From Clostridiales bacterium (lineage in GTDB: Bacteria > Bacillota > Clostridia > Oscillospirales > Oscillospiraceae), in the NCBI GenBank assembly GCA_021205375.1, contig JAJPXR010000086.1:1-7250 (forward strand): DNA of 7,250 nt, in the 5' to 3' direction. The notes beneath the pieces are model-generated. The model did not search any database. It saw nothing but the letters and a program-made list of their open reading frames with translations, and was not told the origin of the DNA. A program made the position numbers and the translations under genes. Numbering within the stretch: the stretch's first letter is position 1; each line of letters starts with the position of its first letter. Shown here piece by piece: positions 1 through 5,588 of this stretch.

Positions 1-85
1 GCAGTAAACTTGTAAGGTTATCAATGAAATCCGCTTTTAATCAGAGGTTCCTTAATAATTATCTCGTTCTTCTTCCGTCCTCTTG

Positions 86-94
86 TGCTATACT
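86..94 (+). promoter_or_regulatory. Candidate extended -10 promoter for the metallophosphoesterase gene
   Basis: The sequence TGC-TATACT (TATACT at 89-94) matches the extended -10 pattern TGnTATAAT in five of six hexamer positions. The best -35 candidate is TTCTTC at 67-72 with a 16-base spacer, which is weak, as is common when the TG extension is present. Transcription would start near 101 and give a leader of about 70 bases before the ATG at 174. Confidence 0.45.
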
Positions 95-160
95 GCCTGT
101 CAAATCCGGTGTGCGTTTTGACGCGCACTGGTGCAATAGGACTGTTTGCCGAAAGAAATC

Positions 161-165
161 GGAGG
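161..165 (+). promoter_or_regulatory. Ribosome binding site that sets the metallophosphoesterase start
   Basis: GGAGG lies 8 bases before the ATG at 174. The earlier in-frame ATG at 24 has no comparable site, so this site decides the start. Confidence 0.8.
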
Positions 166-173
166 ACTGCAAA

Positions 174-1328
174 ATGGCTAAAAAACGAGATTCTATGCCC
201 CACAAAAACCAGATTATCCCCATTTTGGTCTTTTACCTGCTGATAACGGCGTTGTCTGCATGGAGAGTGTGGCACGCTGCATCGCAGTTTCTCCCTGGGT
301 TAGTTCTACCGTGGTACGCCGCGGGCTGCTGCGTTCTCAGTCTCTCCCTGCCCCTTGGATATCTACTCCCAAAGACACGGATCGCCAAAGGATTTGAAAT
401 CATCGGCAACTATTGGTATAGTCTGCAATTCATGCTTGTTTTTGCGGCTCTTTTCGAGTGGCTGGTGGATGTCGTTGTCGTTTGCCTGCTCCGGCTTCCC
501 CTGCAAAAGCAAATGAGCGTGTTTTCTCTGGTGATTTTTGTCGTCGCCGCCGCCGGGTTTCTCTATGGGGCGGTTCACACCCGGAAAATCAAAATCCGGG
601 AATATGATTGCCCTGTAGCGAAGCCTCTCCCCACTGGAGAAACTCTCCGCATCGTCCACTTGAGCGACATTCACCTGAGCAGCATCAACGACCTGCATAC
701 GGTGCAGAAAATCGTGTCAAAAGTCAATGCGCTGTCGGCGGAGTACATTTGCATCACAGGGGATATGTTTACTGAAACGACCCATGAAGTCTTTGAAATG
801 GCCGCGATCTCTGCCGCTTTTCGGGACCTCAAAAGCAAATATGGGGTTTACGCCTGCCTGGGAAACCATGACGCAGGGGAGGACCTCCCTGAGATGAAAC
901 GGTTCTTCCAAGAATCAGGTATTACGCTCCTGGAGGATGAAAGCGTCGTTCAGGAGGGCGTATTTCTGCTGGGCCGAACGGATATGACCCCTGGCGGCGA
1001 TACCGGGCATAACCGTCCATCTGTCGCAGCCTGCCTGAAAGACGCTTCCCCGAATCAGCTCATCGTCGTGATGGACCATCAGCCCGGAGACATTGAAAAC
1101 TGCGCAAAAGCTGGCACAGACATCCTGCTGAGCGGACATACGCATGGCGGACAGTTCTTCCCCCTGAACCGGCTGATTCACCGGGTATTCCCGCATTACT
1201 GCGGCTGCAAAAAATTCGGGGAAATGTACAGCATTGTCAGCCCAGGCACCTCTCCCATCCCTTATATCCGTGCGATTGGGGATTCAGAAATCATCGTTGT
1301 GAACGTGCAAAGCCAGGCACGGGGCTAA
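174..1328 (+). CDS. Membrane-anchored calcineurin-like metallophosphoesterase
   Basis: The protein is 384 residues. Residues 1-135 hold about four hydrophobic segments (roughly 13-30, 40-65, 81-106 and 116-134). A catalytic domain follows from about residue 157, with every core motif of the calcineurin-like fold: LSDIH (Asp165, His167), TGD (Asp197), GNHD (Asn231, His232), a lone His302 in VVMDHQPGD, and GHTHGGQ (His322, His324). These residues bind two metal ions in the family, so the enzyme should be active. The motif set resembles the YkuE/YaeI branch, whose known members are membrane- or wall-associated phosphodiesterases/hydrolases, but the four-segment N-terminus is longer than their single anchor or signal. 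The substrate cannot be told from sequence. The gene stands alone on the plus strand and converges on the toxin-antitoxin operon. It may be element cargo or flanking chromosome. The start at 174 rests on a GGAGG site; the next ATG, at residue 8, is a less likely alternative. Confidence 0.9.
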   Translation: MAKKRDSMPHKNQIIPILVFYLLITALSAWRVWHAASQFLPGLVLPWYAAGCCVLSLSLPLGYLLPKTRIAKGFEIIGNYWYSLQFMLVFAALFEWLVDVVVVCLLRLPLQKQMSVFSLVIFVVAAAGFLYGAVHTRKIKIREYDCPVAKPLPTGETLRIVHLSDIHLSSINDLHTVQKIVSKVNALSAEYICITGDMFTETTHEVFEMAAISAAFRDLKSKYGVYACLGNHDAGEDLPEMKRFFQESGITLLEDESVVQEGVFLLGRTDMTPGGDTGHNRPSVAACLKDASPNQLIVVMDHQPGDIENCAKAGTDILLSGHTHGGQFFPLNRLIHRVFPHYCGCKKFGEMYSIVSPGTSPIPYIRAIGDSEIIVVNVQSQARG

Positions 1329-1380
1329 CTCCGTACCCACTGCAAATCTGTAAGGATTATTGTGCAGGACTGCTATGTAA

Positions 1381-1398
1381 AGCAGCCCGAAGGCTGCT
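1381..1398 (-). terminator. UUCG-loop hairpin between the convergent genes
   Basis: Read on the minus strand, arms of 7 perfectly paired bases (AGCAGCC / GGCTGCT) close a TTCG loop, the very stable cUUCGg tetraloop. It is followed only by TTTACATAG, so the U-tract is poor. It could be a backup to the terminator at 1431-1476 or act on RNA stability. On the plus strand the loop is CGAA and no T-run follows, so it is not a convincing terminator for the metallophosphoesterase gene. Confidence 0.4.
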
Positions 1399-1430
1399 CC
1401 AGGCATAGACAACATACTCCTCCCTGATTT

Positions 1431-1476
1431 TGAGCAAAAGAAAAGCAGCCTTGAAACGAGGACGTTCAAGACTGCT
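1431..1476 (-). terminator. Intrinsic terminator of the toxin-antitoxin operon
   Basis: On the minus strand a 12-pair stem (arms 1476-1465 and 1455-1444) with a 9-base loop runs straight into TTTTCTTTT at 1444-1436. One pair (1471 with 1449) is a G-U wobble on the minus strand but a C-A mismatch on the plus strand, and the plus side lacks a T-run. The structure is therefore built for minus-strand transcripts. It begins 33 bases after the toxin stop codon. Confidence 0.8.
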
Positions 1477-1508
1477 ATGCTCAGTGATTCCGTTTTGTGT
1501 ATAAACGT

Positions 1509-1823
1509 TCAAATGTGTTCAGGTAAATTGCGGCGGCTGTAAATGATACGACGCACTTCCATTACATCGTCAATCACTACATAAAAGACGGTATAATTGC
1601 GAACACTGATGCGATAGTACGGATATTGGCGTTCACGCGCTGAGGGATATGGCTCAAAGGATTCTGCACAAAAGAGCCTTTCCTGAATGGCCTTTTGGAC
1701 ATCGTCAACCAGTGCCTCCGCAGCGATGGGATTCTTCAGCCGATTTGCAATATAGTCCACAATCTCATTCAAATCCTCCTCAAACAGTGGGAGAAACCGC
1801 AGTTTATAGTGCTTTTCGTTCAT
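1509..1823 (-). CDS. RelE/ParE-family type II toxin
   Basis: The protein is 104 residues, the usual size for the RelE/ParE superfamily. The N-terminal stretch (FLPLFEEDLNEIVDYIANRL, from residue 10) matches the first helices of ParE-type toxins, and the C-terminal half (YYRISVRNYTVFYVVIDD, then VRRIIYSRRN) matches their central strands and closing basic strand. Members act either as ribosome-dependent mRNA nucleases (RelE) or DNA gyrase poisons (ParE); this protein cannot be assigned to one activity from sequence alone. The ATG at 1823 is preceded by GAGGAG (1832-1837) at 8 bases. The first 20 bases overlap the end of the antitoxin gene, so the two are translationally coupled. It ends at a TGA 33 bases before a strong intrinsic terminator. 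It probably helps keep the mobile element in the cell lineage. Confidence 0.9.
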   Translation of the reverse strand: MNEKHYKLRFLPLFEEDLNEIVDYIANRLKNPIAAEALVDDVQKAIQERLFCAESFEPYPSARERQYPYYRISVRNYTVFYVVIDDVMEVRRIIYSRRNLPEHI

Positions 1824-2073
1824 GAATACGACTCCTCACTCGGTCAAACACCTGCTCCTCTGTGTAGCGCACATCGTCCAGCGCTGCCGCACGGTCTGCC
1901 TCATCCAGTTTGATTTCTACCTCATCGGTCAAAGCCGAGTACTGTTCCAGACTTAAAACCACCATAGAGCCGTATCCGTTTTTCGTCAGATAGACCGGTT
2001 GCCCCTTTTTTACGGTATCTTCGATTTCCGTAAATCTGTTTCTTAAATCAGAGACTGGGCGAATGTTAATCAT
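1804..2073 (-). CDS. Phd/YefM-family antitoxin
   Basis: The protein is 89 residues. The N-terminal half (INIRPVSDLRNRFTEIEDTV, then PVYLTKNGYGSMVVLSLEQY) is the typical Phd/YefM fold that dimerises and binds operator DNA. The charged C-terminal half (from about residue 50, rich in Asp, Glu and Arg) should wrap and neutralise the toxin encoded directly downstream. The frame stays open to a TTG at 2106, but the ATG at 2073 is chosen because AAGGAAGG (2083-2090) lies 9 bases before it and the PVSDLR motif normally sits near the N-terminus. Antitoxin-first order and the 20-base overlap with the toxin fit a standard type II module that represses its own promoter, probably through the palindromes at 2113-2145. 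Confidence 0.92.
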   Translation of the reverse strand: MINIRPVSDLRNRFTEIEDTVKKGQPVYLTKNGYGSMVVLSLEQYSALTDEVEIKLDEADRAAALDDVRYTEEQVFDRVRSRIHERKAL

Positions 2074-2112
2074 AGCACACGACCTTCCTTTCCATAAATC
2101 CATCAATCACTG

Positions 2113-2157
2113 GCCATTCGATGGCATTATTTTATCATAATTATGCCGAAACTGCAA
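2113..2157 (-). promoter_or_regulatory. Promoter and candidate operators of the toxin-antitoxin operon
   Basis: On the minus strand, TTGCAG (2157-2152) and TAAAAT (2134-2129) are separated by 17 bases, a good sigma-A-type promoter. The spacer contains a perfect 10-base palindrome, CATAATTATG (2136-2145). Just past the -10 there is a second inverted repeat, GCCAT-TCG-ATGGC (2113-2125). Phd/YefM antitoxins bind palindromes overlapping their own promoters, so both are candidate operators. This local promoter means the module can be expressed independently of the transfer operon. Confidence 0.65.
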
Positions 2158-2180
2158 TAGGAAATTTCTTGTTATGTTTA

Positions 2181-2200
2181 GGGTGGCCTCAAGGCCACCC
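2181..2200 (-). terminator. Hairpin after the transfer operon, probable weak terminator
   Basis: A perfect 8-pair GC-rich stem (GGGTGGCC / GGCCACCC) with a 4-base loop begins 24 bases after the stop codon of the DUF4366 gene. On the minus strand it is followed by TAAACATAAC, with no proper U-tract, so termination may be partial or the hairpin may protect the 3' end. Its place between the transfer operon and the toxin-antitoxin promoter suggests it separates the two transcription units. Confidence 0.5.
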
Positions 2201-2224
2201 AAGGTATATGCCTGTTACGCCAGC

Positions 2225-3286
2225 TTACACCGGCCCGTCATCCTCGTCGTAGGCGTCCGGGAAATCATAGCCCTCGTCCCCGGTCTCGTCCACATAATCC
2301 GCGTCCGGGTCAGGTCTGGTCTTCTCCTTCTTCTTGTTCATCACCTGAGTGTAGGCGAAGAAGCCGCCGCCTGCGGCAAGGAGCACCACCAGCAGAACCA
2401 CCGGCAGAAGGTTCACGCCGTCGCTTTTCTCCTCCGTTTCCTCCGGCTCCTCATCCTCCAGGGCAGAGGCATCGGCCTCGCTGGTGTCCTCCTCGATTTC
2501 CTCTGTGTCGGTGCCGTAGAGAGATTCCTCGTACTCCGCCGCTTCGTCCTCATCCATCAGGGCCAATAGGTCGGCCTCGTCCACCTGGTTCAGAAAATGG
2601 ACGGTGCTTTCCCCTTCATCGTCCTCGTCGATGATGAGGTAGAAGTAGTTGCCAGACTTGGTGCAAACCGTGATAAACTGCTTGCCGCTGGCCGTGTCCG
2701 TAATGTTGTCCACCAGCGTCAAATTGCCCTCCGGGGTCAGGCTCAGCGAACTGCTGGAATCGGAGTCGGCGCTTTGCAGCAGCGATTCATACAGCGCCAG
2801 AAGTGTCTCCTCGTCCACGCTGTTCGTTTCCTCTTCAGTGGATTCACCTGTGGCCTGTGCGGTGCTTTCCGCGACCTCCAAATAGTCCCCGCAGACGTAG
2901 CCGATCTGTTCGGAGACGATTACCTGATACCAACCATCTTCCTCGCCGATGATCTCCACGGTGGTGCCGGGGAGAAGGTGACCGATGACCTCATCGTCGG
3001 TACTAGCCCCAGTGCGCAGGTTCAGGTGGTCACTGACGTTCACCGTTCCGGTCAACGTGGTGGTTTCCGCATCGGTCTGTTCTTCGCTTTCATCATAGGC
3101 ATTGGCGTTCGTACTGTCCTCGAAGGTTGCCACTTCCTCGGATTCTTCTTCGGCGACAACGGAAGTGTCCTCGGAGACTGCGTCCGCATTGACATCGCCC
3201 TCCACATAGGCGCAGGCTCCGGTGGTGAACACTCCCACGCTCAGGAACACCGCCATCAGGCAGGCTACAATTTTGTTACTCTTCAT
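2225..3286 (-). CDS. DUF4366 (CD1107-type) mobile-element surface protein with SH3b domain
   Basis: The protein is 353 residues and strikingly acidic. It has a signal peptide (about 1-26, ending ACA before Tyr27), an acidic linker, an SH3b-like domain (about 79-138, with LNLRTGAS and GWYQVIV motifs), another acidic linker, the DUF4366 core (about 180-245), a C-terminal membrane span (about 292-313), a basic stop-transfer patch (NKKKEK) and a 30-residue acidic tail. The expected topology is a large outer part with the tail in the cytoplasm. SH3b domains often bind peptidoglycan. The molecular role of DUF4366 is not known, but the family sits in Tn1549/CTn4-like transfer modules, so a part in the conjugation channel at the wall is likely. 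The start is ATG 3286, with AAGGAGG 9 bases before it; the upstream in-frame GTG at 3292 is only 3 bases from that site. It overlaps the DUF4315 gene by 11 bases. Confidence 0.88.
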   Translation of the reverse strand: MKSNKIVACLMAVFLSVGVFTTGACAYVEGDVNADAVSEDTSVVAEEESEEVATFEDSTNANAYDESEEQTDAETTTLTGTVNVSDHLNLRTGASTDDEVIGHLLPGTTVEIIGEEDGWYQVIVSEQIGYVCGDYLEVAESTAQATGESTEEETNSVDEETLLALYESLLQSADSDSSSSLSLTPEGNLTLVDNITDTASGKQFITVCTKSGNYFYLIIDEDDEGESTVHFLNQVDEADLLALMDEDEAAEYEESLYGTDTEEIEEDTSEADASALEDEEPEETEEKSDGVNLLPVVLLVVLLAAGGGFFAYTQVMNKKKEKTRPDPDADYVDETGDEGYDFPDAYDEDDGPV

Positions 3287-3536
3287 CTCCACATTCCTCC
3301 TTGCTCTCTGTCGTGTTTTCGCCGGATTCCGTTTCCGGCAGCGCAGTCCTGGCCAGCTTCAGCAGCTCGGCCAGTCGGTCAGGGGTCAGGTGGTACGAGT
3401 GGGTGATGTCGCAGATCTCCAGGTTCTCCTGCTCCCGGTACTTCTGGTCCCACTCCTTGAAACGGCGGTCCCATTCGTCCCGTTTCTGGCGGGCTTTCTC
3501 CCGTTCTGCGCCCATTTTGTCAAGTTTTGCGCTCAT
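3276..3536 (-). CDS. DUF4315-family small mobile-element protein
   Basis: The protein is 86 residues with no signal peptide or membrane span, so it is probably cytoplasmic. The first 40 residues are a highly charged helix, likely coiled coil (KLDKMGAEREKARQKRDEWD and onward). Then come a short conserved segment (ICDITHSYHLTPDRLAELLK) and an acidic tail. This layout matches DUF4315, which is found between the CD1108-like and CD1107-like genes of clostridial conjugative elements. Its function is unknown; the coiled coil suggests it binds a partner, perhaps a neighbour's cytoplasmic part. The ATG at 3536 is chosen because GGAGG (3542-3546) lies 5 bases upstream; the ATG at 3548 lacks a site, and the GGAGG falls inside its second and third codons. 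The gene starts 30 bases after the CD1108-like stop and overlaps the DUF4366 start by 11 bases. Confidence 0.88.
   Translation of the reverse strand: MSAKLDKMGAEREKARQKRDEWDRRFKEWDQKYREQENLEICDITHSYHLTPDRLAELLKLARTALPETESGENTTESKEECGDEE
3296..3302 (-). promoter_or_regulatory. Ribosome binding site that sets the DUF4366 start
   Basis: AAGGAGG lies inside the last codons of the DUF4315 gene. It is 9 bases from ATG 3286 and only 3 bases from the in-frame GTG 3292, which favours the ATG. The placement fits translational coupling of the two genes. Confidence 0.75.
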
Positions 3537-3541
3537 AAATG

Positions 3542-3546
3542 CCTCC
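3542..3546 (-). promoter_or_regulatory. Ribosome binding site that sets the DUF4315 start
   Basis: GGAGG with a 5-base spacer precedes ATG 3536. An earlier in-frame ATG at 3548 has no site before it, so the shorter protein is preferred. Confidence 0.75.
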
Positions 3547-3566
3547 ATTCTGCATAAAAAATGTTG

Positions 3567-5588
3567 TTATCCTACACCCAGATAGAAGTAGGGATTGAGA
3601 TAGGTGCCCTTATAGCTGAGATAGATTTTCAGCGTCCCGGCGCTGCCGATCTTACCGACCAACTGGCCGCTGGTGACTTCCTGTCCAGAGACCACGCTGA
3701 TGCTTTTCAGGCCGCTGAGTTTGACGGTGTATCCGCTGTCGTTCTTGATGGTAACGACACCGCCCGACACGGATTTCACCGTTCCGTCCATCACGGAAAA
3801 TACCTTCGTTCCCGTTGCTGCCTCCACCTTGAGGTAATTCGTTGTTGTCACAGTGGTGCCGCTGCACTGGTAACCATACCCACCGACGATGTCCTCGTGC
3901 CAGTCGTAGGCCAGCGGCGTCCCAAAGAACACCCGACAGCCCTTCGTTTCCAGATAGATGTCGTACAGTTCGGTTTCGTCCTCCGTGAGCCGGTTGAACA
4001 AAATACTCTCGAAGTCTGTGACATCCAGTGTCACATAGCAGACTTTGACCGTTTCCGTGCTTGTTACCGTCACCTTTTCGCCGTTGCCGCCCGAATAATA
4101 GGCCGACCAGGTCTTGTGACCGTGGGCCAGCGCTGCCGAGTGGTTGTCATAATAAACGTCGAAATCTACGCCGTATTTTGCCAGCGTTCCGGTGTCCTCC
4201 ACCGTGTAGAGAACGCCGTTCATAATAATTTGTGTTCCAATCGGCACGATGGGGTTGCTGGCATCCACGGCCAGCGTGTGGCTGGCGGTGGGAGTTGTGC
4301 CGGTGGCGGTCTTGCCGTTCGCCCATATCCCACAGCAGATGGAGCAGGAGCAATAGCCGCTGGTGACGACCTCCCCGATATACTCCCCGGCGCGGACGGT
4401 CTTGGTGGTCGTGCGGGTCTCGGTTGCCGTGTCGATTTCCAGGTCATATTGCAAGGCAAAAATCGCGTTTAGTTCCGCTTTCACCTGATTCAGCGTAAAA
4501 TCGCCGTATTTGGCGCACAGATAGCTGATCAGCGCCGTGGAATCGTGGCCAATCGACCCCAGGTCGTAGTTAAACTCATCACAGCTCGAATGGGTGTTCT
4601 CCACATTGTTGATTTTCTTTTGTAACTGGGCCTCCAGCTTGGTGTAATAGGCATCGGCCTTGGTGATCTCGCTGTCGTCCGCAGGCCACGCCGTGGCAGT
4701 CACAGTGGTCAGGGTCCCTGTCGCAATAACCGAGCAGGATTGCAGCTGGGTCAGCAGCAGGAGCAGCACCATGCAACAAATCAGCACAACTTTCAGCCCA
4801 CTGCCACTCTGCTCGATGATACCCTTCACTTCTGCAATCAGCGACTCTCCTCTTTCCCGGACCGTCTCCGCAGTCCCGGCACCGTCCGCCGCATTGCTGG
4901 TTTGGGAGGCTGCGGCTTTCGCCGCGGCGTACTCCTTTTTGATCTCCTGTTTTTGCCGCCAGCGGGAGAGAGGGTTAGACGAAAACTCCGGGTTCTCCGC
5001 CATCTTTTGCTGATAAAGCGCCTCCACATTGGCCTTGTCCGCTCTGTGCTCCAGCTTCGCCGCCTTGTCATAGGCTTTCAGCTTTTTGCTGTAACCGGCG
5101 TGTTCCACCGCATGGGCGGTGCCCTCCACAGTTTCCTCGCCCTGATGGGCGGCCTGAACGCCTGCGTTCTCATCCTCGTTTTGGGCGCTGACCTGATAGT
5201 GGAGCTGGGCGGACGCAGTGCCGCCCACAGCGTGGGCTGGTCGGAACCGGTTGCCCGGCGGCTTGACCTCGGTGGCGGAGTCGTCGAACCGCAGACGGGA
5301 ACGCACCGTTTTCTCCGGTTTTCCATCTGCGGTGTTTCGTGTCCCCGCCCTGCCGGGAGGGGGCCTCTTTACCCCCGTTCCTGGCTTTTTGGCCGCTTCA
5401 GAGTTGTCCTTCTTCCCAAACCGCAGCTTTTCAGCTCTGGCTTTCGCCCGATTCTCGTCCGTTCGCAGTTTCGACTTAGCGGCGTCCGCCTTGTCCGCCG
5501 CCCGCTCTGCCCGGTCTGCCGCCCGTCTGACCTGCTGGTTTTCCAACTCCTCCGCGGTAAACCGCAGGCGGGGCGACTTATCGAGCAT
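3567..5588 (-). CDS. CD1108-type mobile-element protein: basic N-terminus, membrane span, 3D domain, degenerate M23-like domain
   Basis: The protein is 673 residues. Residues 1-260 are basic, Ala/Lys/Arg-rich, partly coiled and probably cytoplasmic. One membrane span lies at about 265-290, so the rest should face outward. A segment at 341-382 (YDLGSIGHDSTALISYLCAK and on) is typical of the family. A 3D domain follows (about 407-498), with its three aspartates visible in AVDASNP (Asp442), EDTGT (Asp465) and DFDVYY (Asp477), and a Cys cluster YCSCSICCG (Cys413, 415, 418, 419). 3D domains occur in muralytic proteins and resemble the MltA lytic transglycosylase barrel. The last 100 residues resemble a LytM/M23 domain (SVMDGTVKSVSGG, VVSGQEVTSGQLVGKIGSAG), but all metal ligands are absent. 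The likely role is local wall remodelling and scaffolding at the conjugation channel. ATG 5588 follows AGAGG and overlaps the virB4-like gene end by 11 bases. Confidence 0.87.
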   Translation of the reverse strand: MLDKSPRLRFTAEELENQQVRRAADRAERAADKADAAKSKLRTDENRAKARAEKLRFGKKDNSEAAKKPGTGVKRPPPGRAGTRNTADGKPEKTVRSRLRFDDSATEVKPPGNRFRPAHAVGGTASAQLHYQVSAQNEDENAGVQAAHQGEETVEGTAHAVEHAGYSKKLKAYDKAAKLEHRADKANVEALYQQKMAENPEFSSNPLSRWRQKQEIKKEYAAAKAAASQTSNAADGAGTAETVRERGESLIAEVKGIIEQSGSGLKVVLICCMVLLLLLTQLQSCSVIATGTLTTVTATAWPADDSEITKADAYYTKLEAQLQKKINNVENTHSSCDEFNYDLGSIGHDSTALISYLCAKYGDFTLNQVKAELNAIFALQYDLEIDTATETRTTTKTVRAGEYIGEVVTSGYCSCSICCGIWANGKTATGTTPTASHTLAVDASNPIVPIGTQIIMNGVLYTVEDTGTLAKYGVDFDVYYDNHSAALAHGHKTWSAYYSGGNGEKVTVTSTETVKVCYVTLDVTDFESILFNRLTEDETELYDIYLETKGCRVFFGTPLAYDWHEDIVGGYGYQCSGTTVTTTNYLKVEAATGTKVFSVMDGTVKSVSGGVVTIKNDSGYTVKLSGLKSISVVSGQEVTSGQLVGKIGSAGTLKIYLSYKGTYLNPYFYLGVG

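Larger units (their letters stand above)
1..173. other. Leader region upstream of the metallophosphoesterase gene
   Basis: This stretch has no supported gene. It stays open in frame with the downstream metallophosphoesterase from an ATG at 24, but those 50 extra codons have no good ribosome binding site, contain the promoter candidate, and resemble no membrane or phosphoesterase sequence. I therefore read it as untranslated leader. A short hairpin is possible at 111-126 (arms 111-116 and 121-126, one G-T wobble). Its role, if any, is unknown. No att site or tRNA end could be recognised at the left edge. Confidence 0.5.

Noticed and set aside
24..173. In-frame N-terminal extension of the metallophosphoesterase from ATG 24
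   Set aside because: It has no suitable ribosome binding site, it contains the promoter candidate, and the strong GGAGG before ATG 174 explains the start.
3211..3286. Lipoprotein signal in the DUF4366 protein (TTGAC around Cys25)
   Set aside because: The residues before the Cys do not match a lipobox (no Leu/Val/Ile at -3); an ordinary signal peptidase site ending ACA fits better.
3561..4472. Long plus-strand open frame (303 codons) opposite the CD1108-like gene
   Set aside because: It lies wholly antisense to a gene with clear domains and shows no recognisable motif; GC-rich codon use readily creates such frames.
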